DNA from: Rhizomys pruinosus
Taxonomy: Eukaryota; Chordata; Mammalia; Rodentia; Spalacidae
Assembly: GCA_009823505.1 (NCBI GenBank)
Contig: VZQC01004717.1
Span: forward strand, 1,068,177 to 1,132,176
Direction of reading: 5' to 3'
Length of the DNA stretch: 64,000 nt
Made by a program: the position numbers and the translations under genes. Positions within the stretch are counted from its first letter, which is position 1. Every line of letters starts with the position of its first letter. This document shows, piece after piece, positions 33,070-43,812 of the stretch. The notes under the pieces were generated by a model, which saw only the letters and a program-made list of their open reading frames with translations, searched no databases and had not been told where the DNA came from.

Positions 33070-34960
33070 AACACTTGATAGGGCAATAAGGCAAGAAAAG
33101 GAAATTAAAGGAGTACTAATTGGAAAAGAGGAAGTCAAGCTATCTCTTTTTGCTGATGATATGATTGTTTACTTAAGGGATGCTGAAAACTCCACCAGAA
33201 AACTCCTAGAAACAATTAAGAATTTTAGTAAAGTGGCAGGATACAAAATTAACCTAGAAAAATCAGTAGCCTTTCTTTACACCAACAACAAGCAACTGAA
33301 GAAGGAATTCAAGGAGACCTTCCCACTCACAATAGCCTCAAAAACAATAAAATACCTAGGAACAAACCTGACCAAAGACACCAAAGATCTCTACAACAAA
33401 AATTTTAAACCCCTGAAGAAGGAAATTGAAGAAGACATCAGAAGATGGAAAGACCTCCCATGCTCATGGATTGGGAAAATTAATATAGTAAAAATGTCTA
33501 TTCTACCCAAACTCTTGTATAGATTTAATGCAATCCCAATTAAAATCCCCAAGAGTTTCTTCACAGGCTTGGAAAAAAGTCCTTAATTTCATTTTGAAAA
33601 ACAAAAGACCCCAAATAGCCAAAGCAATCCTGAGCAAAAAGAGCAATACAGGGGGATCTCTATACCAGACTTCAAACTATACTACAGGGCTATAGTCATA
33701 AAAACAGCTTGGTACTGGTACAAAAAAGACCTGTTGACCAATGGAAAAAAACTGAAGATCCAGACTTGAGCACATACAATTTCAGTCATCTCATATTTGA
33801 CAAGGGGGCCAAGAAGACACAATGGAGGAAAGACAGCATCTTCAGTAAGTGGTGTTGGCAAAACTGGATCACCACTTGTAGAAGAATGAAATTAAACCCC
33901 TACTTCTCGCCCTGTACAGAAGTCAACTCCAGATGGATCAAAGACCTCAACGTAAAACCCCAAATTCTGAAGGTGATAGAAGAAAAAGTTGGCAGCAGCC
34001 TACAAGACATAGGCATAGGAAAAGACTTCCTAAATCAGACAGCAGCTGCACAAGAATTAAGGTTGACAATCAACAAATGCTACCTCATTAAACTCTAAAG
34101 CTTTTGTACATCAAAAGAAACAATCAAGGAAGTGAAGAGAAAACCTACAGAGTGGGAGGAAACCTTCACTGCAGATACATCTGACAAAGCATTGATTTCC
34201 AGAATATGTAAACTACTCAAAAAACAAAGAAGAAAGAAAACAAATGACCCATTCAATAGATGGAGCAAAGAGCTGAACAGAGACTTCACAAGTGAGGAAT
34301 TAGAGATGGCTGAGAAACATCTTAAAAAGTGTTCATCATTGCTAATAATTAAGAAAATGCAAATTAAAACCACTTTAAGGTATCATCTCACTCTGATAAG
34401 ATTGGCTAGGGTCAAGAAAACAAATGAGACCAAGTGCTGGAGAGGTTGTGGGGAAAGGGGAACACTCATCCACTGCTGGTGGGAATGTAAACTGGTACAA
34501 CCACTATGGAAAGCAGTGTGTAGAACCTTTGGAAGACTTGGAATGAATTGCCACCTGACCCAGCCATACCACTCCTGGGTATGTACCTACAAGACTCATC
34601 TTACCACAGAGATACATGCTGCACAGCCATGTTTATTTCAGCTCTCTTCACAATAGCAAGGAGCTGGAACCAACCCAAATGCCCCTCAACTGACAAGTGG
34701 ATAGAGAAAATGTGGTACATCTACACAATGGAGTTCTATGCAGCCGTAAAGAAAGATGACATCCTGAGCTTTGCAGGTAAATGGATGGAGCTAGAAGATA
34801 TCATGCTAAGTGAAATAACACAGTCCCAGAAAAACAATGAATGGTATCCCTCATCTGTGGATGCTAGCACCACTTACCTAATCATATGGCAAACTGAGCA
34901 ACATTAATGTGATCTGAAAACAACTGTGCTCTTATATTGTGAATCCCTTAAAAAATAAAT
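33070..34960 (+). mobile_element. 5'-truncated L1 carrying the 3' half of ORF2
   Basis: Flanked by 'agtacttctgctta' (33056-33069) and 'agtacttttggtta' (35221-35234), 12 of 14 identical, which I read as its target duplication. Starts just upstream of the reverse transcriptase active site and runs through the end of ORF2 to 'gtgaatccctt'. A B2 sits in its tail. The usual long 3' UTR is absent or very short. Confidence 0.85.
33098..34907 (+). pseudogene. L1 ORF2 remnant (reverse transcriptase core to C-terminus), broken
   Basis: ORF2p of L1 is an endonuclease/reverse transcriptase that copies L1 and SINE RNA into the genome. This remnant lacks the endonuclease and the first RT motifs. The catalytic FADD is encoded at 33149-33160, in the context 'KLSLFADDM'. 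The frame stays open to about 33586, then shifts by one base in an A run ('gaaaaaagtcc', about 33570). Further open pieces at about 33709-34098 and 34132-34656 continue the thumb and C-terminal region. The zinc-knuckle-like Cys/His cluster ('CGERGTLIHCWWEC') is still readable near 34450-34490. Stops and frameshifts make it non-functional. Moderately old: most codons are still recognisable. Confidence 0.9.
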
Positions 34961-34972
34961 AAGGGGCTGGAG

Positions 34973-35215
34973 AGATGGCCTAGTGGTTAAGAGTGCTGAC
35001 TGCTCTTGCAGAGGACCCGGGTTCAATCCCCAGCACCCACATGGCTACTGAGAACCATCTTTAATTCCAGCTCCAGGGGAATCCAACACCTCTTCTGACC
35101 TCCAAGGCATTGCATGACATGAGTGCACAGATCTACATGCAGACAATACATTCAAATGCATAATAAATAAATAAAATAAAATAAATTAATAAAAATTAAA
35201 TTAAAAAAAGAAAGA
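34973..35215 (+). repeat. B2 SINE (short form)
   Basis: Sense B2 in the tail of the preceding L1: 'gggctggagagatggcctag', 'ctttaattccagctcc' without the duplicated block, long A/T-rich tail 35160-35215. Confidence 0.94.
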
Positions 35216-35337
35216 AAAAAAGTACTTTTGGTTAGTGAGAAGATTAAAAGAATTAAGGGCTTAGGTGGTTATACTTGAAATTTCAATCCCAAGTTATTTT
35301 ACATACCATGGCCCTTAGTCATGCCTTACACTTCAGG

Positions 35338-35705
35338 GCCTGTCTTAATCTATCTCTGCTGCTGTAACAAAATACCAGAGACTGGGTAGTTTGTAAAAGA
35401 TAGAAATTCATTTCTCAGAGTTTGACGGCATGGCACCTGTATGCAACCAGGACTTTTGTGCTGCATTAACTCTAAGTGGAAGTCAGGAGGACAAGTGAGT
35501 GGGAAAGACAGGGAGAGTATGGGGCTAAACTTATCATTTCACTTGAAGCCCACTCCAAAGTAATCAACCTACTCCTGAAATAACATCAGTCCACTCCTGT
35601 GAGTAGAGCCTGCATGCCTAGTCACTTCTTAAAGGTCCCACCTCCTACTGCTATTAATGACAATTAGATTTCCTTGTGAACTTTGGAGGGGACATTCAAA
35701 TCAAA
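35338..35705 (-). mobile_element. MLT1-type MaLR LTR
   Basis: Antisense landmarks: 'ctgctgtaacaaaataccagagactgggtag', 'aattcatttctcagag', 'ttcttaaaggtcccacctcc', 'gaactttggaggggacattcaaatcaaag'. An old mammal-wide LTR class. Confidence 0.75.
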
Positions 35706-36000
35706 GTAGGGCTTTTCCCCTGTCTCAGTTCTCTACATGGGCTATATGTCCACTTCCTTCTGGTCTTTGCTCAAATTTCACCATAGAAAGGAAGCTACCC
35801 CCTATCCACCATTCTAGATGTTTTCTTTGTTTCAATTTTGCCCACTTCCATGTTGTTATTTACCAGTGTATGTCTGTCTTTTTCCACTAGAATTTGAGAA
35901 CTTGAGGGAATATGTTTTCTCACCAGTGTCTCCTCACTCCGTGGAGTGGTGCCTGGCATGAATCAGGTATTTGGTATTTCAGTGAATTAATAATTGAGGA
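35706..36000 (+). mobile_element. Possible L2 LINE 3' end
   Basis: 'ttctggtctttgctcaaatttcacc' and, further on, 'agaacttgagggaatatg' ... 'gtgcctggcatgaatcaggtatttgg' resemble the classic L2 3' end in order. Diverged; tentative. Confidence 0.5.
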
Positions 36001-37978
36001 TACTAACAAAGGAATTCTTAAACTTTATGCTTAAAATTACATTTTCAGTTGGATTTCAATTCAACCGAGTAACCATTATTATTGGATTGTGTACTCATTG
36101 GGCAGGAGCTACGACAAGAATTATTTCCTTCTGCATATAAAATATTGCAAAAGGAAATAGCCAATTGTATGTAATTCTATTACTTATTAATGTAACTACA
36201 AACTTCTATGTTGGTAAACATTATGACACAGAAGAGTACATTTTCCTCACTTACCCTTTTGATCCTTATTAACCTTTTCTTAAATGTGGTAATGCTTACT
36301 TAGCAATATCTTATGTGTAGACTAAATAATAAAACAGAACATCTGCCTCTAAGATACATATAATGAATCATAGAAGTGTGTACCTACGTTAGGTGTAACA
36401 AAAGCACGGTTCTTCAAATACATTCGTGTTTAATCTTTAAAGTGGGGCTTTTGAAAATCTGATAACCAACATACGTTAATACATTAGTGCTTTTTAAAGC
36501 TTCTCACTAGTTCACTCATGAATAACTCTATTGAAAAAAACTCAAAGCTCATAGGAAGTCTGAAGTCTACACTGTGGGAAAGCATACACTAAATGTGGGC
36601 ACTATGATCTTAAATTAGATACCAGAGCCTAATCTATGACTTCCCTGTGGAGCCAGAGTACATTCCTAGGAGGTTGAAAATCAAAGTGGACATAAAGGGA
36701 TAATAAGCAGGGATCAGGATAACCCATGTGGCAGGTGGTCAAGGCAGGGTAGTGGTGGCCATGCTGATCTAGAATGTCCAGGGAAAATGGCATGGGCCAT
36801 CAAACAGTGATTGGGACTATAAATTAATTCTCCCATGCCAGATTTAAATTTTTATTGTTACTGAAACCCGAGGAAGAATCTCTTGCTGTTTTCCCCCTCA
36901 GGATGAATGGTTACTAACACTTCCACAGAGAAACCCAAGCCCTCAGGTATAATAATTGTAGAAGGATGTCTACAGTCACAAAACTAATTTTTGACTTGCG
37001 AATGATTGTTAAGTTTCTCCAAGGCTCAGTTTTTGTTTCTGTTTTTGTTTTTTTTTTACCTGCGGTAATAATGTATGTCATAGGTCATCACAAATATTCA
37101 ATGAAATGATATGTGGTAAAGTGCTAAACTTAGGACCTGTGATTTTAGACATCACTCAGTAATGTCCACACTCCTCCTCATTTGTTTTTCTTGCCTTCCC
37201 TTTTCCCTGGCCATAGAGCCCTATTGTAATGATTATTTGTAAATGACTTTTGAGCACTAATCCATTATCATTAAATAATAGTACAGTAGAGTCAATATAC
37301 ATGGGAGGATTTACTAAGCAATCATTGGAAGCAGTGGCCCATGAGATTCAGGTCAGAAGCTGTGTGCATAGTTCCTGCCCAATGAGTACACAACCACACA
37401 GTTGTGCAATGTGGGTTGTTATTACGTAGCTTGGAGTGACATTGGGTTGCTGATGATGGTGGTGGCTGGAGAGACAGTAAAGGCCTGTAGTGTGCACATT
37501 ATTAGGAAAGCCTGCTTTCATTTGGGATAAAGAGGCTCATGGGCAAGTTCTTTGGAGAAGATGACAGGAGACTACTCTCCCTATCTCAGTTTTTGAGCTA
37601 GAACACAACAGGCTCTGTGGACTCTGAGGCAGTGATTCTCTTAGGGCTGTCTAAGACAAGGACAAACTTAGAAAGTGTATTTGAATATCCTCTCATTTGA
37701 AAGGGAGCTGTTTCAGGAAGTCCTTCTCTCCTGTTTCCCCATCAGACCTTTGTACTCTCTTACCAAGCCCTTCTTGGGACTACCTTTCCATGCCTCTGAG
37801 TTTCTATTCTAATGATACTGATGTCCTTCCAATATGACAACAGAGTTTTCCAATATGACAACAGAGTTTTTCATCTCTCCACTAATTAAAGACAGAGCTG
37901 ATCCATCTTTTTTAACAATTATTTTGGCCTGCCTTCTATTGTTGGGTCTGAAAATTGCACAGAAAAACTCTCAAGCCC
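36001..37978. other. Unassigned AT-rich DNA
   Basis: About 2 kb with no recognised SINE or LINE. A 21-bp unit is duplicated in tandem at 37827-37868 ('ttccaatatgacaacag...'). Confidence 0.55.
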
Positions 37979-37990
37979 AGGATTCAGTCT

Positions 37991-38270
37991 GAAATTTGTT
38001 TTTTCTTTTCTTTTCTTTTCTTTTCATCTTTTTGAGACAGGGTCTCTCTCTAGTCCCAGCTGGCCTGGAGCTCACTCTATAGACCAGGCTAGCCTTGAAC
38101 TCACAGAGATCTTCTGCCTGGCTCTGCCTCCCCAGTGCTGGGATTAAAGGTGTGCTCCACCATGCTCGGCCTAAGACGGTTCTTAGCTGCCATGTGGGTG
38201 CTGGGATTTGAACCCGGGTTTTCTGCAAGAACAGTCGGCACTCTTAACCACTGAGCCATCTCTCCAGCTC
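37991..38270 (-). repeat. Chimeric B2-head + B1 SINE (copy 1)
   Basis: Read on the minus strand: B2 head (38270 down to 38171) from 'gagctggagagatggctcag' to 'cagctaagaaccgtctta', then directly a complete B1 (38170 down to about 38021) and a (GAAAA)n tail. The joint equals that in the copies at 51360-51653 and 59166-59402. Confidence 0.85.
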
Positions 38271-38274
38271 TTTT

Positions 38275-38277
<3 letters not shown>

Positions 38278-38321
<44 letters not shown>
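38278..38321. repeat. (GT)n microsatellite
   Basis: About 21 gt units between the chimeric SINE and a further antisense B1; it looks like the expanded tail of that B1. Confidence 0.97.
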
Positions 38322-38457
38322 CACAGGATCTCCCTGTAGCCCCAGCTGTCCTAGAACTTATTATGTAGACCAGGCTGGCCTTAAACTCACAGAGATCCAC
38401 CTGCCTCTGCCTCCTGAGTGATGGGATTAAAGGCATGTGCCACCACATCCGGCCTAA
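38322..38457 (-). repeat. B1 SINE next to chimeric SINE
   Basis: Antisense B1 from 'acacaggatctccctgtagcc' to 'catgtgccaccacatccggc'. 'gattcagtct' flanks the joint block at 37981-37990 and 38458-38467. Confidence 0.92.
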
Positions 38458-38633
38458 GATTCAGTCTTTGAAACAAAATTTATTTAATTTGCTGGTGCAC
38501 CAGAACCCAATTGAGAAAGCTTATGCATGGGGGTGGGGGGTGGTGGTGGAGGGCAATTGTTGATGCATCAGGGATGCAACCCACTCCATGTAGGGATGAG
38601 TGTTGCCTCGATTGTCTGTTACAGTGAGTTTTT

Positions 38634-38887
38634 TTTTTAATTTTTTAAAATTTTATTTATTTATTTTCTATGTGTATGAAGGTACTGTCTGCATGTAGGT
38701 TTGTGCATCTGTGTCGTGCAATGCTACGGAGGTCAGAAGAGGGTCTCGGATTCTCCTGGAACTGGAGTTCTCCTGGAATTGGAGTTACAGATGGTTCTCA
38801 GCCACCATGTGGGTGCTGGGGATCAAACCCGGGTCCTCTGCAAGAGCAGTCGGTGCTCTTAACCGCTAGGCCATCTCTCCAGCCCCA
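38634..38887 (-). repeat. B2 SINE (long form) with 13-bp target duplication
   Basis: Antisense, complete. Flanked by 'acagtgagttttt' at 38621-38633 and 38888-38900. Carries 'ggaactggagttctcctggaattggagttacag'. Confidence 0.96.
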
Positions 38888-38900
38888 ACAGTGAGTTTTT

Positions 38901-39820
38901 GAAGGCAAAAAAACTGGCAAAAACCACAAACCAGGGGGAGCATTGGTGATTGTTAGTGAAGCACAATTGCCAGGCTATAGAAACACAATGCAAGCAGTGG
39001 TGACCTTCAAGCTGATTGGTTGTGTTTAGCAACGTGAAGCCCCTTGGAGAGGAATGGGCTCCTTAGGGGATGGCAAGCACTCCTTCAGGGCTGGGAAAGT
39101 TCATCCTGACCTAAGGTAACTGTGGGAACTGGGAACTCAGAGCCAGACTGTATTCTTGTGGTTAAGGTAGTCATGGGACCCAGGTTTGCTTTAGCTAACT
39201 CAGTTTTACAGTTAACTTCTTCCTTATAATTAACTCTTTCTGACCTGGTCCTAACACTACTTGTCTGCATCCAGGCCAGATGCCACCTATGGGTGGCCTT
39301 CATTTGCTCCCCACCATCAGTTCATAAGTTCTGTGGTCTCAGAGTTTATGGCTATCATAACCCTCACTGGGTTTTGATCTGAAACTGATCACCTGCATCC
39401 TGTTCCCAAGTTTGCTGAGGGTGGAGATCACATTTGTTCTGTGATCTCAGAGTCCCTAACACATACCATAGTACCTATTGAACAGAAAGTGCTTAGTAAT
39501 CAGGAAGCCAAAGCAGGAGAATCATGTTCCATAAGGAGAATGCCTCAAAGCACGCGAGGAACCATGGATGAAGAAGAAGGAACTCAGGAGAGGTGGGGAT
39601 AATAGTGAAACCAGGAGAAAGAGCATGCTCTAGAGGGTCCTTAGTCTCATTTATAAAAGAATTTAAGAATGGACCCAAATGGAGGTGGGACTCCAGGCAA
39701 GAAAAATTCACTATCTCATTAACACACTAGGTATTCCATCCATCTATTTAGTATGACTTAAGGTGAACCTGCCTTCCCAGGGGTGGTCTTATGACCAGGT
39801 GATTGACCAGTGAAACTGAA
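38901..39820. other. Unassigned DNA
   Basis: No recognised repeat. 39405-39500 has a faint L2-like end. No exon supported. Confidence 0.5.
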
Positions 39821-39830
39821 AAGATAGATT

Positions 39831-39986
39831 TTTTTTTTTTTTTGGTCTTTTTGAGACAGGGTCTCCCTGTATCCCCAGCTGGCCTGGAACTTACTCTGTA
39901 GACCAGGCTGGCCTTGAACTCACAGGGAGCCTCCTGCCTCTGCCTCCTGAGTGCTGGGATTAAAGCCATGTGCCACCATGCCCAGG
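39831..39986 (-). repeat. B1 SINE with target duplication
   Basis: Antisense, complete, ending 'catgtgccaccatgcccagg'. 'agatagattttttt' occurs at 39822 and 39987. Confidence 0.95.
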
Positions 39987-40190
39987 AGATAGATTTTTTT
40001 TTAACAGATAGGCTAGAGATTTTATAGTGTTTACCAGGCAATTTTATGGGGACTATTCACTACTACTCTAACAATAGAGACAAATATTATCAAGGGGCAA
40101 ATGAAGGGCTTAAACTGGGGAGGGAGGAGGGAAGTTAGACAGGAAGAGAGAAAGGAGAGATAAATAGGCAGCGTAAAAAAGCCAAAGGGA

Positions 40191-40760
40191 GGCCAAGAAG
40201 ACTCAGTGGAGGAAAGACCATCATCAGCAAATGTTGTTGGCAAAACTGGATCACCACTTGTAGAAGAATAAAGTTAAACCCCTACCTCTCACCCTGTACA
40301 AAAATCAACTCCAAATGGATCCAAGACCTCAACATGAAACCCAAAACTCTGAAGGTGATAGAAGAAAAAGTTGGCAGCAACCTACAAGACATAGGCATAG
40401 GAAAAGACTTTCTAAATCAAACAGCAGCTATGCAGGAAATAAGGTCGACAATTGACAAATGGACCTCATTAAACTCAAAAGCTTCTGTATAACAAAAGAA
40501 ACAAGGAAGTGAAGAGAAAACCCATAGAGTGGGAGGAAACCTTCACCAGTGATACATTTGACAAAACATTAACTTCCAGAATATATAAATTACTCAAAAA
40601 ACAAAGAAGAAAGACAGCAAATGACTCTCTCAAAAGATGGAGCAAAGAGCTGACCAGAGACTTTACAAGTGAGGAATTAGAGATTGTTGAGAAACATCTT
40701 AAAAAGTGTTCAAAGTCACGAATAATTAAGGAAAGGCAAGTTAAAACCACTTTAAGATAT
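40191..40760 (+). mobile_element. Internal L1 ORF2 fragment without tail, 13-bp flanking repeat
   Basis: Collinear with about 33805-34380 of the larger L1: 'aggccaagaagactcagtgg', 'gtgttggcaaaactggatcacc', 'gtgaggaattagagattgttgag', 'ttaaaaccactttaag'. It stops inside ORF2. 'aaagccaaaggga' flanks it at 40178-40190 and 40761-40773. A frame of about 97 codons (40509-40802) is the surviving open piece and runs past the fragment end; there is no full domain. Confidence 0.85.
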
Positions 40761-40885
40761 AAAGCCAAAGGGAAATGTATTAACTCACTGTCCCCCCGCT
40801 GAAAAATACACATATGATATCTGAACAAGAATGTGTGTGTATACCTGAAGACTAACAGGAAATGAAGTGTCAGAGAGAAACTTCC

Positions 40886-41304
40886 TGTTCTAGTTTGTCT
40901 TCAATTGCTGAGACAAAACACTCTGACCAATACCAACTTGGGGAGAAAAAGGTTTATTCATCTTAGCTCTCTCTGGGGGTTGGGAGATGTCACAGTTCAT
41001 CACTTAGGGAGCCCAAGTTAGGAACTCAGGTCAGGACCCTGGAGGCAGGAGCTGAAGTACAGGCCATGGAGGAATGTTGCTTACAGGCTTGTTCCCCTGG
41101 CCCATGCTTAACCTGCTTTCTTATACAATACACAACAACAACCTGCTCAGGGTGGCACCTCTCACAGTCGGCTGGGCCCTCCCACATCACTCAACAATCA
41201 AGAAAATACTCCAGAGACATGGCCCCGGCCAGTCCAGTTGAATTCTCCAACTGAGGTTCCCTCAATCCAGATGTGTCAAGTTGACACTAAAGCTGTCCAG
41301 CACA
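40886..41304 (-). mobile_element. Solo ERVL-type LTR
   Basis: Antisense relative of the 17-19 kb LTRs: starts 'tgttctagtttgtcttcaattg', ends 'gtcaagttgacactaaagctgtccagcaca'. 5-bp duplication 'cttcc' at 40881-40885 and 41305-41309. About 419 bp, with no interior, so probably a product of LTR-LTR recombination. Confidence 0.85.
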
Positions 41305-42490
41305 CTTCCCTTTGAGTTCTTGGTCAGGGTAGTCCAAGAGACTCCCAAAATAAAATAGGTTATTGCCAGAGCCTTTGATTACCTCCCAGAGCTTGAAGGT
41401 AAGACCCTATAGCTGAAGACAGGACATCCTTTAGACACAAAACTTGGATCAATGGAGCTGGAAGTGACCTGGAAACCTTCTCCTTGAAGACCAGCTCTCA
41501 TAGTTCTAAAGAATATTATGCAAGCTGCCAAAGAGTGGTTCAACCCAGCTGTAAAGCCTAACAACCACAATGGCTGGCAGAGCAAACTGTCTCTTTTGGT
41601 GGCACTTTTTTTAGGGGGTAATCAGCAGCTGTCTAATTGGACTTAAAGCCCTCTCAATGGGAGGGAACTCATGGGTGGCATTGTAAATATAGCCAAATAC
41701 ACATGGCTGGCGAGGTCATAATCCCAGAGAAAACTTCATCTCAGTCATATCTCTAGACAAATGAAATTTTAGTGTATGCTGAATATGGATCCTTATATTT
41801 ACAGACAAGTATACCATATACCACTCATCAAAGAATGTTCTTTTCGCCAGAGATGGAGGCTGTTACAGAGTTTCACAATTGGTCAGACACAGAATATATT
41901 TCTGAGAGAGGTCCAACTCTAAGTGACACATCTACACTGGAACTCTATACCTAAGGCTCATGGAACATACTGAAACAGGGAGTAGAGAGAATACTAATGC
42001 AGCCCTCAACTCTCAACAGTGAAGCTCCCTCATACAGCAGAGTGAGGAAGATTGATCATAAGAGGCAGAGTTGGTGCATGAACATAAGCAAACAGAGGCT
42101 TTCAGGCCACTGGAAACCTGCTCATATGAACCTGCAGCAATGATGTCAGCAAGCACCAGACCCAGGCTGACTCAATCACACAAAAACCCAGTATAGAATG
42201 GGGGAACTAGACAGATCACTGTAACCCTAGCCGAGGAACCATTGGCAAATGATTACTGTGGGGTGAGGGGGAGTCGATCTTTAATGGAGTGACTCTAGAT
42301 AGGCTGGGTAGATTCCAGTGATTGAAACTGCAGCAAGGGACATCTGGACACAAATGCTTCACTGGATAAGACTTAACATATACAACAGAATCTCTAAAAA
42401 TCTGATGGGAGGATGTGGGGGATGGGAAGGAAGGAAGGTGTCTAAATTTGATTAAGATGTATTATATGAAATGTGCACTCAACAAAAAGT
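41305..42490 (+). mobile_element. Older L1 (Lx-like) 3' UTR
   Basis: A long 3' UTR of a different L1 lineage: 'caaagagtggttcaacccagctgtaaagcc', 'aatatagccaaatacacatgg', 'caagtataccatataccactc', 'agatggaggctgttacagag', 'cctaaggctcatggaacat', ending at a purine-rich tract (42407-42440) and 'tatatgaaatgtgcactcaac'. The solo LTR interrupts its left part. Confidence 0.7.
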
Positions 42491-43645
42491 AAACCAAAGA
42501 AAAACGAAAAGTGGAAAGAAAAAAGAAATTCTTAGTAGACATTTAAAATCTCCATTACTTTGCTCCGTGTGGACTCTATCTGCAAGTAGGTTGCTGACTC
42601 TTCTCTCCAAACAGAAAAATAAAATAGGGTCAAAAACTTTACATTTCCCCCTTTCTCCTGGATGCTACAAAGATACAAAATATATTTGTCAAAAAAATAT
42701 TTGAAGTTCCTTAGAGGAAAAGAGCCAAATACATATATTAGAACACAGAAAGAACCTCAGGTGTAGTTATTACTACCTCTTCTTATAGTCTGAGTATAGA
42801 GAGTACAGCTGCCTGCCACCATGCAGGAAAATGGCACACTTTTTTAAATGACTATATACATGTATATGATTCTACATTTTATCAGAGGAAACACACCAGG
42901 TATTCTGACTAAATAAAAAAAGTACAAATTTGATTCACTTATTTTCTACCCTTGAGTAGAGGAGGATTAACCACTTAAAAATCATTTCCTAACATAATAT
43001 GATCAGACATCATATTCCACATCATTCTATGTAGCAATTGTAGAAGACACGTGGTCACCTGGCATGTGTGAGGCCTTGGGTTTCATCCCCAGCAGAACAG
43101 CATACGGGTTCAGAAACGAATTTTTTAAAATAGAATATTCACTGGACAGCAATGGCTAAGCTCCCTGGCTTTTGTGATAACCACACTAGCTACCGCTGAA
43201 TAATTGTGAGGGTCTGAGGAACACATGTCTTCATGGCCACTCTTCTGCATCACTTAATTTTTTTCGGAGTGAACTACTTTGCCTTCCCTGGCCCCAGGGT
43301 GGCTCTTAGCAGTGAAGGCTGACTTGTGAACCATGATGGGTGGACTGACTTTCCAAATTTGATCTACTTTTCTGCAATACTATCACCTGGAGTTTGTCAA
43401 ATGAATGTTAAAGAAAAGTATTTGAATGATGTAGAAGAACTTCCAGGATGCACTGAGGACAGATGCTTGAAATGTTTCCTCCAGCCTTCAGGTTCCTCTA
43501 AGGAGGTATCCTTAAAATGTCACCAGAAAGAGAGACATTATTGCTGTACACAAAGTTTCTAAAGTAAACTTCTAAAATATCAGAAGACCTTTGACCAGCT
43601 ATGAAACAATGAAGCTTCTGTGAATAAAATAATACATGGGCCCAG
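42491..43645. other. Unassigned DNA
   Basis: 43070-43120 resembles the second half of an ID/tRNA SINE ('gaggccttgggtttcatccccagc'), otherwise nothing recognised. Confidence 0.5.
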
Positions 43646-43812
43646 GGCTGGTGAAATGGTTCAGTGGGTAAAGGGACTTGGCGCCAAGCCTGATGACTTG
43701 AGTTTGATTCCCGCAACCCACGTGGTAGGAGGAGAGATCTGACTCTTGCAAGTTGTCTTCTGATCTCCACATACATGCCCTGCCATGCCTCTCTCCTACA
43801 TGAACAGGTAAA
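43646..43812 (+). repeat. B3-type SINE
   Basis: 'gggctggtgaaatggttcagtgggtaaaggg', 'gccaagcctgatgacttgag', 'acccacgtggtaggaggagagatctgac', 'ttgtcttctgatctccacat': sense B3. Confidence 0.88.

Noticed and set aside
31905..34960. Single twin-primed (5'-inverted) L1 insertion
   Set aside because: Both arms contain the same ORF2 C-terminal region; a single inverted insertion would carry non-overlapping parts.
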